A stretch of DNA of 64,000 nucleotides, from NCBI RefSeq assembly GCF_000378305.1, contig NZ_KB899538.1, positions 248,001-312,000 of the forward strand, in the 5' to 3' direction. Under the pieces are notes generated by a model that saw only the letters and a program-made list of their open reading frames with translations, was not told the origin of the DNA and did not search any database. Of the stretch, positions 9,059 to 17,635 are shown one piece after another. Numbering within the stretch: position 1 is the stretch's first letter; every line of letters starts with the position of its first letter. Both the position numbers and the translations under genes were made by a program. This DNA is from Thioalkalivibrio sp. ALJ12. GTDB lineage: Bacteria > Pseudomonadota > Gammaproteobacteria > Ectothiorhodospirales > Ectothiorhodospiraceae.

Positions 9059-9985
9059 ATGTCCTTTAGCAAGACTCGCACCCGTATCACCCGGACCCTC
9101 GCCGCCGTTGCCTCGGTGGCCGCACTCACCTTCATCCTGCTACCCGCGCAGGCGGCTGCCGGACTGAACATCGTGGCCACTACATCCAGCCTCGGTGCCC
9201 TGGCCCGCGAGATCGGGGGCGACGAGGCCGAGGTCCGCGTGCTCGCGCCGCCGGACCGCGACGCACATTACCTGGATGCCCGCCCCAGCTTCATGGCCGC
9301 CCTGCGCCGGGCCGACATGCTGCTGGAATTGGGCGCCGGTCTGGAAGAAGGCTGGCTGCCCGCCGCCCAGCGCGGCGCCAACAACCGTGCAATCAACTCG
9401 GGGCAGCCGGGCCACTTCCGCGCGGCCGACAAGGTCGAACTGCGCCGTTCCATCACCATGGACGGGCCGAACATGGGCCACGTGCACGAGGAGGGCAATC
9501 CGCATTTCAATGCCGACCCGTTGCGTATGGCCGAACTCGCCCTGGCACTGGGACAGCGCATGGGAGAACTGCGGCCGGATCACGCCGAGGCCTTCGTGCA
9601 GCGTGCAGAGGCAGCCGCCGAACGTCTGCGTGAACACGCCGAGAAGCTGGCCGAGCGCGTGGAGCCTGACCAGCGCATCGTGGTCTACCACGAGGACCTC
9701 GACTATCTGGAAGAGTGGTTGCCAGTCGAGATCGTCGGCTATCTGGAACCGGCGCCGGGGATTCCGCCCACCGCGCGCCATCTGCGCAGCCTCGTGGACG
9801 ATCTCGAAGGCACCGAGGGCACTGTCCTGTACGCCGAGTTCCAGCCACCTCGCGGCGCGGAATTCCTGGAACGGAACCTGGGCTGGCCGACGCACGCCGT
9901 ACCGCTGGATCCGCCGGCGGACTCCGGCCTCGATGGCTACCTCGAACTGATGAGGACCTGGGCGCAGGCCCTGCCCCAGCGCTGA
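9059..9985 (+). CDS. znuA: Zinc ABC transporter substrate-binding protein (ZnuA-like)
   Basis: 308 aa. A Sec signal peptide (about residues 1-34, ending QAAAG) is followed by the cluster A-I metal-binding fold: LNIVATTSSLGALAREIGG, then the metal-ligand-type positions DRDAHYLDARPS, the HVHEEGNPHFNADP block and the interlobe helix. It lacks the long His-rich loop of E. coli ZnuA, having only a short HVHEEGNPH. Together with the following ATPase and permease it forms a complete importer. Zinc rather than manganese is inferred from the Zur context. Confidence 0.9.
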   Translation: MSFSKTRTRITRTLAAVASVAALTFILLPAQAAAGLNIVATTSSLGALAREIGGDEAEVRVLAPPDRDAHYLDARPSFMAALRRADMLLELGAGLEEGWLPAAQRGANNRAINSGQPGHFRAADKVELRRSITMDGPNMGHVHEEGNPHFNADPLRMAELALALGQRMGELRPDHAEAFVQRAEAAAERLREHAEKLAERVEPDQRIVVYHEDLDYLEEWLPVEIVGYLEPAPGIPPTARHLRSLVDDLEGTEGTVLYAEFQPPRGAEFLERNLGWPTHAVPLDPPADSGLDGYLELMRTWAQALPQR

Positions 9986-10008
9986 AGAAAGCAGAAGCCG
10001 CTGTCACG

Positions 10009-10039
10009 ACGGACCCGGAAAGCCACTTTCCGGGTCCGT
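10009..10039 (+). other. Strong hairpin between znuA and znuC
   Basis: A 14-bp stem closes on a 3-nt loop (12 pairs contiguous around CCA, GGACCCGGAAAG arm). No U-tract follows (it continues TATCATTGG), so it is not a classical terminator. Sitting 24 nt after znuA and 36 nt before the next gene, it could stabilise the znuA message or attenuate znuCB. Confidence 0.6.
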
Positions 10040-10074
10040 TATCATTGGCCACCGCCCCATTCTTACGAACCTGC

Positions 10075-10683
10075 ATGCCACCCGAGCCTGTCCCGCCCAT
10101 CCTGCACTCCCAGTCGGCCCTCCTCGGGTTCGACCGTCCGGTGATCGGGCCTTTGTCCCTGGAGATCCCGGCAGGTGCCCGCTGGGCCCTGACCGGACCC
10201 AATGGGGTGGGCAAATCGCTACTGCTGAAAGCCATTACCGGACAGGCCCGCGTTCACGGCGGGCGTTTTGAACTCGCCCCTCGTACGCACCCCAGCCTGC
10301 TGGCTCAGGACCACGCCCGCCCGCAGCCCTGGCCCCTGTCTGGAGACGACTGGCTTCGCGCGATGGGGGCCAGCGTGCCCGAACATGAAGGAGTTCGGGC
10401 CCTGCTGAATCGGCGGCTGGACCGCTTGAGCGGCGGTCAGTGGCAACTTCTGCGTCTGGCCGCCGTGCTGACCAGCCGAGGTGAAGACTCGTCGGCGCAG
10501 CGGTTGATCCTGCTGGATGAACCCGCCAACCATCTGGATGCCGAGGTCCGTGCCGACGCGGTGGAACTGATCAGGGCGGTCCCGGCCGAGACGAGCATGC
10601 TGATCACCAGCCACGACGATGAATTCCTGCAGGCGCTCGGCCTGGAGAACCATCCACTTGCGGAGTACCTGGATGCCGGGTGA
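10075..10683 (+). CDS. znuC: Zinc ABC transporter ATP-binding protein (ZnuC-like)
   Basis: 202 aa from the ATG at 10075; the frame is open further upstream but that part is antisense-like shadow of znuA. Walker A GPNGVGKS (residues about 41-48), ABC signature LSGGQ (about 119-123), Walker B LILLDEPANHLD and switch histidine ITSHDD are all present. It is shorter than typical ZnuC (about 250 aa), lacking a C-terminal extension, but has every catalytic motif. Its stop lies inside the next gene (11-nt overlap), indicating translational coupling with the permease. Confidence 0.88.
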   Translation: MPPEPVPPILHSQSALLGFDRPVIGPLSLEIPAGARWALTGPNGVGKSLLLKAITGQARVHGGRFELAPRTHPSLLAQDHARPQPWPLSGDDWLRAMGASVPEHEGVRALLNRRLDRLSGGQWQLLRLAAVLTSRGEDSSAQRLILLDEPANHLDAEVRADAVELIRAVPAETSMLITSHDDEFLQALGLENHPLAEYLDAG

Positions 10684-11443
10684 CCTGCTGCTGACACCCT
10701 TCATTGCCGGCGTGCTCGTCACCATGGTGCTGGCGCTCGCCGGGGCCGGTCTGTTCCTGCGCGGATCGGTCTGGCAGGCGCTGGCCCTGGGGCAATGGGC
10801 AGCCGTGGGCGGGGTTCTCGCCTCGGTCCTGCACTGGCCGGTGCTACCCGTGGCGCTGCTGCTGGGTGGCGGGATCATGGTGCTGCTGCAGCGCAGCCGG
10901 GATCGGGAACGCCTGCCCCTGGCCGTTTTCCTGGCCGGCCTGGCGGCGGTCACGCTACTGGCCGCCAACTTTGCTCAGGCCAGCCTGGCGGCCGCTGCCT
11001 GGGCCGAAGGCCAGCTCTACTTTGCCGGCCCCAATGAGCTCTGGGCGGCGATCGGTCTGAGCCTGCTGACCCTCCTGATGGTCCCGGTGCTCCTCCGCGT
11101 ATGGCTGCATGCGCAGATCGCACCGGATGTGTCGGCGGCAAGCAGGCCGGCTGTCTGGCAGCATCTCGGCGAAATCGTCTGGCTGGTCGCCGCTATCGTT
11201 CTGGGGAGCATGGTCCTGGGACTTCCGGCTGCACTGGCCACCCTGCTACTGCCGGCCTGGGGTGCAGCCTGGCTCGCACGCAACCTCACCGGGCTGGTGC
11301 TCTGGACGCAGGGCATCGCCCTGTTCGGGTTCCTTGTCGCCTGGACCATCAGCCTGCCGCTGGATCAGCCCTTCGCACCGGTGCTGGTCCTGGTCAACGT
11401 CATGCTCGCGCTCGGCGCCCGCCTCGCCGCCATGCTGCGCTGA
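10673..11443 (+). CDS. znuB: Zinc ABC transporter permease (ZnuB-like)
   Basis: 256 aa from the ATG at 10673. About seven to eight hydrophobic segments span the length, e.g. LLTPFIAGVLVTMVLALAGA, VAVTLLAANF and WLVAAIVLGSMVLGLPAALA, fitting the ABC-3 metal permease family. The segment VWQALALGQWAAVGGVLAS matches the usual ABC-3 cytoplasmic-loop region. It overlaps znuC and completes znuACB. Confidence 0.87.
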   Translation: MPGDLLLTPFIAGVLVTMVLALAGAGLFLRGSVWQALALGQWAAVGGVLASVLHWPVLPVALLLGGGIMVLLQRSRDRERLPLAVFLAGLAAVTLLAANFAQASLAAAAWAEGQLYFAGPNELWAAIGLSLLTLLMVPVLLRVWLHAQIAPDVSAASRPAVWQHLGEIVWLVAAIVLGSMVLGLPAALATLLLPAWGAAWLARNLTGLVLWTQGIALFGFLVAWTISLPLDQPFAPVLVLVNVMLALGARLAAMLR

Positions 11444-11483
11444 CCCGACGCGTTCATCCCCACCGCAAGCAACGACTGACGCC

Positions 11484-12344
11484 ATGACATCCAACACCGC
11501 CCACTCGTCATCCACCAGTGCGAATGGCACTTCGCCGATTTTCCAGGCCATCGAGAAGGCGCAGGGCGACCAGCCCTGGGGCAGCTTTCTTGATGCCGGG
11601 ACGGGTCGCAAGTCCATCGAGTGGATCAGCCACTTGGACACCGAGCGCTGGACGGCGGTAACGGCCTCCCAGGAGATGGCGCGCACGACCCGCAAGGCGG
11701 CGGGCACGGCGCGGCGCCGGCAGGACCGCATCCTGGTCGGCAACTGGATGTCGGATCAGCTTCTGTTCGGTGAACGCTTTGACACGGTGCTGCTGGACTA
11801 CTTTATCGGGGCCATCGAAGGTTTCGCGCCCTACTGGCAGGACCGCGCCCTGCACCGGTTGCGGCCGCACGTGGGCGACCGGCTGTATCTGGTGGGCGTC
11901 GAACCTTACGTGCTGGTGGAACCGAAAGATGAAGCCGGCGCGCTCGTGAGGGAGATCGGACGCCTGCGTGACGCCTGCCTGCTGATTGCGGGCAACCGGC
12001 CCTATCGCGAATACCCATCATCCTGGGTCATGCGCCAGCTTGGAATCGCGGGATTTCGGGTTCTGGATGTCCGCTATTTTCCCATCCACTATCGCGAACG
12101 GTTCGTCAACGGCCAGCTCGACCTGTGCCTGCGGCAGCTGCCGCATTTCAGCGACGAGGGTCTGGCCAAGGCCATGCACCACCAGATCGAGGTCCTGCGT
12201 GAACGCGCCCTGCCTTTGGCCCGCAGCCAGGAGGGGCTGAAACACGGCGCAGACTACCTGATCGTGGCCGAACCGATGGCCGACCGGCATCGCGGCCTGC
12301 ACGACCCGCTGCAGCCTCATCAGACCCTCCCGAACCCGGAGTAG
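11484..12344 (+). CDS. Class I SAM-dependent methyltransferase-like protein, function unknown
   Basis: 286 aa from the ATG at 11484; upstream in-frame sequence is a shadow of znuB. FLDAGTGRKSIEWI (residues about 34-47) has the form of a SAM-binding motif I, and FDTVLLDYFIGAIEGFAPYWQD resembles motif IV with the following helix. No substrate can be named. It starts 40 nt after znuB and is probably expressed from the same Zur-controlled block. The sequence ends in a Pro-rich tail. Confidence 0.72.
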   Translation: MTSNTAHSSSTSANGTSPIFQAIEKAQGDQPWGSFLDAGTGRKSIEWISHLDTERWTAVTASQEMARTTRKAAGTARRRQDRILVGNWMSDQLLFGERFDTVLLDYFIGAIEGFAPYWQDRALHRLRPHVGDRLYLVGVEPYVLVEPKDEAGALVREIGRLRDACLLIAGNRPYREYPSSWVMRQLGIAGFRVLDVRYFPIHYRERFVNGQLDLCLRQLPHFSDEGLAKAMHHQIEVLRERALPLARSQEGLKHGADYLIVAEPMADRHRGLHDPLQPHQTLPNPE

Positions 12345-12398
12345 CCTCAAGCCGATACCGGCTCACCAAACGGCACACAGCATTACTGACCGAGCATG

Positions 12399-12426
12399 TT
12401 GACACTAATACACAGTTGCGTATGAT
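12399..12426 (+). promoter_or_regulatory. Near-consensus sigma70 promoter
   Basis: TTGACA (12399-12404), 16-nt spacer, TATGAT (12421-12426). The -35 is perfect and the -10 is 5/6. It points into an unannotated stretch, not directly at a protein gene, with a start site predicted near 12433. Confidence 0.75.
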
Positions 12427-12436
12427 TCTCATTTAG
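12418..12436. promoter_or_regulatory. Fur-box-like sequence over the -10
   Basis: The core ATGATTCTCATTT matches the common Fur-box form GATAATGATTCTCATTATC around the centre, with weaker ends. It covers the -10 element and predicted start, the classical position for Fur repression. Confidence 0.6.
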
Positions 12437-12547
12437 ATGCGCAGCCCGGACAGCTGTGTGTCGCCAGGACGAAAGGCGGCTTTCTGCCTTTGGTCTCTCC
12501 AACCTCCGTAAGCGTTGCCGCCGGATATGCAATCCGGCGGCTTTTTT
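12433..12547 (+). ncRNA. Candidate Fur-regulated small RNA (~115 nt)
   Basis: The promoter is at 12399-12426 and the intrinsic terminator at 12517-12547; no credible ORF lies between. The predicted RNA has a first hairpin (GAC-g-AAAGGC, 12468-12477, pairing with GCCTTT-g-GTC, 12486-12495; 8-nt loop), then about 20 nt predicted single-stranded (12496-12515) containing CCTCC, complementary to Shine-Dalgarno sequences, then the terminator hairpin. This is the layout of Hfq-type sRNAs such as RyhB or PrrF, with similar length. It shares no recognisable sequence with them. It could alternatively be the 3' end of the znu-block transcript. Confidence 0.55.
12517..12547 (+). terminator. Rho-independent terminator
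   Basis: A perfect 10-bp GC-rich stem (GCCGCCGGAT / ATCCGGCGGC) with a 5-nt loop (ATGCA) is followed by six T. It ends the candidate sRNA and may also stop the znu-block transcript before the convergent folE2 gene. Confidence 0.9.
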
Positions 12548-12597
12548 ATGCATCGTCGTCACCGCCAGGCATGCCGGTACGCAACGGGCCGACGGCT

Positions 12598-13542
12598 TCA
12601 GCGATGGTCGGTCACCCTTCGTTCAACACGGGCGACCGCGTCATGCGCATGCAGACTCTCGCGATGGCGAACGTGGATGCGATAGCCGCGGGCGGAGTAC
12701 TCCGGGCGCAGGGTGCTGTCCAGGCGCCGTACGGCGTCTTCGCAGAACATCAGGTTACGGCCGTTGGCGAGCGCGAAGGCCTTCTCGTCGACACGCTTCA
12801 CCGCCGTTTGCAGGGCTGTGCCCAGCGTCTGTTCCACACCATCGATCAGATCGGGCAGGGGCAGCGTCGATATCAGCGGATCCAGACCGACCGTAACGGT
12901 TGCCTCGCTGCGCTGGCTATGGGGCGTCGCGACAATCCCCTCGGCCCGGCCCAGCCATTCGCGCACGGTTGCCGCATCCACGGCCGAGCGTGTGAAGTCG
13001 CGGTCGAACTGCTCCTGGATCGCCTGCCGCGCCAGGGCGGCGGAGCAGGGACAGGTGGAGGAATAGCCCACCTGAACCTCCAGTTCCAGGGACACAGCCC
13101 CGGACTCGCTGCGTGCAGCGATCCGGAACGGGTAGCGCTTCCAGCCAGCGGCCGCACTGACCAGGGCCGGCCGTTCCAGCGGCAGCTCCCCGGCAAGACG
13201 GACCTCCGCCACGCTGGACAGGCCACCGTGCGAAGCCAGAAACGCCTCGAGCACATCACACAGCCGCGCAACGTCCAGCTCGCGGGACTCCAGCTGCCGC
13301 AGGGCCCTGTAGAGCCGTGACATATGGATACCGCGCGCGCCCGCGTCATCGAGGCTCACCCCCGCGCTGGCCCGGGCGACCACTGGCTGGCCGGTCAGAT
13401 ACAGCGGAAGGGTGATGTCTTCCATACCCACCCAGTCGAGTGCGGAGGCGTGCGTAGCAGCCGACGCGGCAATATCCGGTAGCGGATCGGTCGCGGAGGT
13501 TTCCGTATCCGGTGAGACCGGAGACACACAGGTAGAGGACAT
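12598..13542 (-). CDS. folE2: GTP cyclohydrolase FolE2 (type IB, zinc-independent)
   Basis: 314 aa from the ATG at 13542 (AAGGTG upstream). It converts GTP to dihydroneopterin triphosphate, the first step of folate synthesis, using a flexible metal instead of the zinc of FolE. Family features include VSLDDAGARGIHMSRLYRAL (about residues 61-80), the Cys-containing YSSTCPCSAALARQAI, and a C-terminal FCEDAVRRL block. Bacteria commonly place folE2 under Zur so folate synthesis continues without zinc; here a Zur-like palindrome lies 75 nt upstream in the gap shared with dksA2. Confidence 0.93.
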   Translation of the reverse strand: MSSTCVSPVSPDTETSATDPLPDIAASAATHASALDWVGMEDITLPLYLTGQPVVARASAGVSLDDAGARGIHMSRLYRALRQLESRELDVARLCDVLEAFLASHGGLSSVAEVRLAGELPLERPALVSAAAGWKRYPFRIAARSESGAVSLELEVQVGYSSTCPCSAALARQAIQEQFDRDFTRSAVDAATVREWLGRAEGIVATPHSQRSEATVTVGLDPLISTLPLPDLIDGVEQTLGTALQTAVKRVDEKAFALANGRNLMFCEDAVRRLDSTLRPEYSARGYRIHVRHRESLHAHDAVARVERRVTDHR

Positions 13543-13616
13543 AAGACACCTTGTTGCAGGCGGGTCGACCCCATCACGGGACGGTGGCCGATCCGTGTTG
13601 TCGGGGCTCAATCGAG

Positions 13617-13633
13617 ACGTTATGGTATAACAT
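13617..13633. promoter_or_regulatory. Zur-box-like palindrome in the folE2/dksA2 divergent gap
   Basis: ACGTTAT-GGT-ATAACAT. The left 7 bases equal those of the site at 7571 and the core GTTAT-N3-ATAAC is perfect. It lies 25 nt before dksA2 and 75 nt before folE2, so one operator can repress both divergent units. Confidence 0.82.
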
Positions 13634-13657
13634 CCTTAGCGCAACCGACGGAACCCC

Positions 13658-14059
13658 ATGACCCGCGACGAACTGCTGGCCATGCCTGCCGAGGCCTACA
13701 TGAGCGAGCCCCAGCTCGCGTACTTCCGCGAGCGCCTGCTCGAAATGCGCGACGAGATCCTGGCCGACATCGAGGGTGCCCGAGATGGGCTGCTCGACAA
13801 CGAGCGCACCCCGGACGAACTGGACCGCGCGGCAATGGAGGAGTCCCGGCTCCTCTCCATGCGTGTACAGGAACGCGAGGGACGCCTGCTGCGAAAGATC
13901 GACCAGGCCCTGGATCGTATTCAGACCGGCGAATACGGCTACTGCGAAGTGAGCGGTGAACCCATCGGCCTGCCACGCCTGCTGGCGCGTCCCACGGCGA
14001 CCCTCTGCATCGAAGTCAAGGAACGCCAGGAAAAGACCGAGCACGTAATCGTTCGCTGA
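13658..14059 (+). CDS. dksA2: DksA-family RNA polymerase-binding factor with degenerate zinc finger
   Basis: 133 aa. The coiled-coil region (about residues 15-90) with LDRAAMEESRLLSMRVQERE is DksA-like. The zinc-finger region reads GYCEVSGEPIGLPRLLARP then TATLCIEVKE: of the four canonical cysteines only the first and third remain; the others are Ser and Val. Zinc-independent DksA paralogues of this kind replace normal DksA in ppGpp-dependent control when zinc is low. It shares a Zur-like operator with folE2 and is followed by the COG0523 gene. Confidence 0.9.
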   Translation: MTRDELLAMPAEAYMSEPQLAYFRERLLEMRDEILADIEGARDGLLDNERTPDELDRAAMEESRLLSMRVQEREGRLLRKIDQALDRIQTGEYGYCEVSGEPIGLPRLLARPTATLCIEVKERQEKTEHVIVR

Positions 14060-14122
14060 GGCCGCATCCCCATTCGACTCGGGCGCGCTCCAGCGGCCCG
14101 AGCATTTCCCCTGGAGGTAGCA

Positions 14123-15328
<1,206 letters not shown>

Positions 15329-15369
15329 GGATCGCCGGAAGAATCCCGGACCCGAGAGGTTTCATCCGC

Positions 15370-16017
15370 ATGAGTCCGGAGAATCAACCCGCGAATCGCC
15401 CAGGGCCTTCCAGCCGTCACCGCTTCGTCGACCAGGCCCGGGAGCTCCTGGGCATCCACCGTGAAGAGGTCAATGCCCTGATCTGGAGGCGATCTCTGGG
15501 TCCAGCCCTGTCAACTCAGTCGGAAGCCCTGGCCAGCACCGAGCCGGGTATGCTGCTGGATACCCGCTGCCGTCCCGACCAGGTACGGCTCCGGCTCCTG
15601 GAAGCCACCGGACAGCCCCCATTCCAGGTCCATCTGCTGGGCCGGGACATTGAACATCTCGCCCATGCATTCGCCATCGTTGCGAGCGCGGTCAGCGTCA
15701 GGATTCAGCTCGAAGTCCTCGATCACCAGCCCTGCCCTTTGTTCCATGTAGACAACAATGTCCTTCGGATGTTGTGCACCTACGTCGGGCCCGGCACCGA
15801 GTACGCGGACGAGCGACACCTGAACCGCGAACGACTGCAACAGAACGACAACGAGGGCGTGCTAGGCGGGCGCTCTCCGTTAATCACCGAAGCTGGACAG
15901 GCCATCCTGATGAAGGGCAAACGCTACTCGTCGGAAAATGGGCGCGGTGCGGTGCATCGATCGCCCCCTATTCCCCCCGGCCAACGCCGCCTCGCGCTCC
16001 GTCTGGACTATCCATGA
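15370..16017 (+). CDS. DUF1826 protein of the zinc-starvation operon
   Basis: 215 aa from the ATG at 15370. The middle and end show FHVDNNVLRMLCTYVGPGTE and a block ending GAVHRSPPIPPGQRRLALRLDY, typical of DUF1826, which commonly accompanies COG0523 GTPases. It has no signal peptide or membrane segment. The HV..N..R..CTY.GPGT pattern resembles metal-dependent oxygenase folds, but that is only an impression. The biochemical role is unknown; context suggests zinc economy. Confidence 0.8.
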   Translation: MSPENQPANRPGPSSRHRFVDQARELLGIHREEVNALIWRRSLGPALSTQSEALASTEPGMLLDTRCRPDQVRLRLLEATGQPPFQVHLLGRDIEHLAHAFAIVASAVSVRIQLEVLDHQPCPLFHVDNNVLRMLCTYVGPGTEYADERHLNRERLQQNDNEGVLGGRSPLITEAGQAILMKGKRYSSENGRGAVHRSPPIPPGQRRLALRLDYP

Positions 16018-16187
16018 CGATTGTCTCCGGTATCGCGCGGGGCCTGCCCCACTGAAACAACCTCCTGGGCGCGAGCGGCAGGAGCCGCAGCATCTCTCCC
16101 TTGGCAACCCAAGAGGCGGATCTGAATTTTTCACAAAAACCCGGAAAGCCACTTGACCCGTGCGCTGTCTTTCTTCAACCTTCAATT

Positions 16188-16206
16188 GCGAACGCTTCTC
16201 ATTTTC
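16188..16206. promoter_or_regulatory. Weak Fur-box-like sequence
   Basis: Read on the minus strand, 13 of 19 positions match GATAATGATAATCATTATC. It lies about 16 nt before the ATG of the small gene at 16222. It is too weak to be certain. Confidence 0.3.
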
Positions 16207-16221
16207 TTTAGGAGGTCTCGG

Positions 16222-16647
16222 ATGTTCACACTGGATGCCTGGCTGGAACGCACCCACCCTTCGCTGCGGATCATCGACAGCGCCTCACGCCGCGTCATCG
16301 CCGAGTGGCAGGGAGAGGATCTGCACCACCTGTTCGAGTCCGGCACAGTCGCACCAGATGACTGCTGCGGGCCACGCTCCCGGGAGTCCGAACATGAAAC
16401 GATTCGGGAGCTCATGCTGGAAGCATGCCTGGAAGGGCTGACCGTCTGTCGGCGCAATTCGCAACGCGAAGCTTCATCGACATCGCCGTGCCCCCTTGCA
16501 CAATTAACGGCCTGCGAAGACACACATCGCTCCGAACGCCGTGCACGAAACCTCCAGGTCATCGGCTCGACCGGGAGCGCTCCGACCCACCATCAAGCCC
16601 ACAGCATTGCGAAAAGACCGCATTTACGCTTAGCGTTCCGAACATGA
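16222..16647 (+). CDS. Hypothetical protein, 141 aa
   Basis: ATG at 16222 with a strong AGGAGG 6 nt upstream, so translation is credible. The N-terminal 70 residues are acidic and look folded (MFTLDAWLERTHPSLRIID, WQGEDLHHLFESG, ETIRELMLEACLEGL). After about residue 75 the sequence becomes low-complexity, Ser/Thr/Arg/His-rich, with poor codon bias. This suggests that a frameshift or stop loss may have extended a shorter gene into non-coding sequence. No family is recognised and there is no signal peptide. A weak Fur-like box lies upstream. Confidence 0.5.
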   Translation: MFTLDAWLERTHPSLRIIDSASRRVIAEWQGEDLHHLFESGTVAPDDCCGPRSRESEHETIRELMLEACLEGLTVCRRNSQREASSTSPCPLAQLTACEDTHRSERRARNLQVIGSTGSAPTHHQAHSIAKRPHLRLAFRT

Positions 16648-16666
16648 CCGTCTCCCTGCTGACCCG

Positions 16667-17635
16667 GTGAACCGCGCCGAACGCATCTTTCATCTGCACC
16701 GCCTGCTGCAGGCGCGGCGCCCGCCGTCACTGGCGGACCTGATGGAACGGCTCGAGGTCTCGCGCGCCACCATCAAGCGCGACCTCGAGTACATGCGCGA
16801 CTTCATGCAGGCGCCGATTGAGTACGACCCGCAGGCCAACGGCTACCGATATGGGCAGGACGCCCCGGCCTTCGAACTGCCGGGGCTGTGGTTCAACGAA
16901 TCCGAATTGCTGGCGCTTCTGACCATGGAGCAGCTGCTGGAGGACGTGCAGCCGGGTCTGCTGGCGCCCACGCTGGGCCCACTGAAGGATCGCATCCGCG
17001 AGCTGCTCGCCAGCGGCGGACACCAGCCGGACGCCGTGCGTCGTCGCATCCGCATCCAGCCGCTGGCGCAGCGGGGTGGGCGGAGCGAGGGCTTTCAGGC
17101 CGTGGCCGCCGCCACGCTGGACGAACAGCCAATCGCAATCGAGTACCACGGTCGCGCCCGCGACACCGCGACCCGGCGCGTCGTGCACCCGCAACGCCTG
17201 CTCTACTACCGCGACAACTGGTATCTGATCGCCTGGTGCGAGCAGGCACAGGACCTGCGCACCTTTGCCCTGGAACGCATCCGCACGACAACCCTGGCCG
17301 AGGGCACCTACCGCGATATTGACGAGTCCACGCTGGATGCCCACACCGGCGCGGCCTTCGGCATCTTCACCGGTCCCGCGCAGGAATGGGCGGTGCTGCG
17401 CTTCACCCCGGAACACGCCCGCTGGGTCGCGGACGAGACCTGGCACCCGGACCAGACCGGCCACTTCGAAGGCGAGCACTACCATCTGCGGGTGCCCTTC
17501 GGGGATCCCACCGAGCTGATCCAGGAGATCCTGCGCCACGGCGCCGGGGTCGAGGTCCTGGCCCCCGAAACCCTGCGCGCCCGCGTCGCCGCCACGCTGC
17601 ACGAGGCCGCTGCGCAATACCCGGCTTCGTCCTGA
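16667..17635 (+). CDS. WYL-domain transcriptional regulator (YafY/PafC-like)
   Basis: 322 aa, GTG start. An N-terminal helix-turn-helix (RAERIFHLHRLLQARRPPSL, then LEVSRATIKRDLEYMR, residues about 1-45) is followed by a WYL domain (about 140-205; VVHPQRLLYYRDNWYLIAWCEQ, with WYL in its usual place) and a WCX-like C-terminal domain. WYL regulators often sense nucleic-acid or nucleotide ligands and control DNA-damage or defence genes. The stop overlaps the next gene's ATG (TGATG), so it is cotranslated with the MOSC protein. Confidence 0.88.
   Translation: MNRAERIFHLHRLLQARRPPSLADLMERLEVSRATIKRDLEYMRDFMQAPIEYDPQANGYRYGQDAPAFELPGLWFNESELLALLTMEQLLEDVQPGLLAPTLGPLKDRIRELLASGGHQPDAVRRRIRIQPLAQRGGRSEGFQAVAAATLDEQPIAIEYHGRARDTATRRVVHPQRLLYYRDNWYLIAWCEQAQDLRTFALERIRTTTLAEGTYRDIDESTLDAHTGAAFGIFTGPAQEWAVLRFTPEHARWVADETWHPDQTGHFEGEHYHLRVPFGDPTELIQEILRHGAGVEVLAPETLRARVAATLHEAAAQYPASS

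Noticed and set aside
12490-13320. 276-aa plus-strand ORF opposite folE2
   Set aside because: Reads as an Arg/Gly/Gln-rich shadow; folE2 on the minus strand has clear motifs. It also overlaps the terminator.
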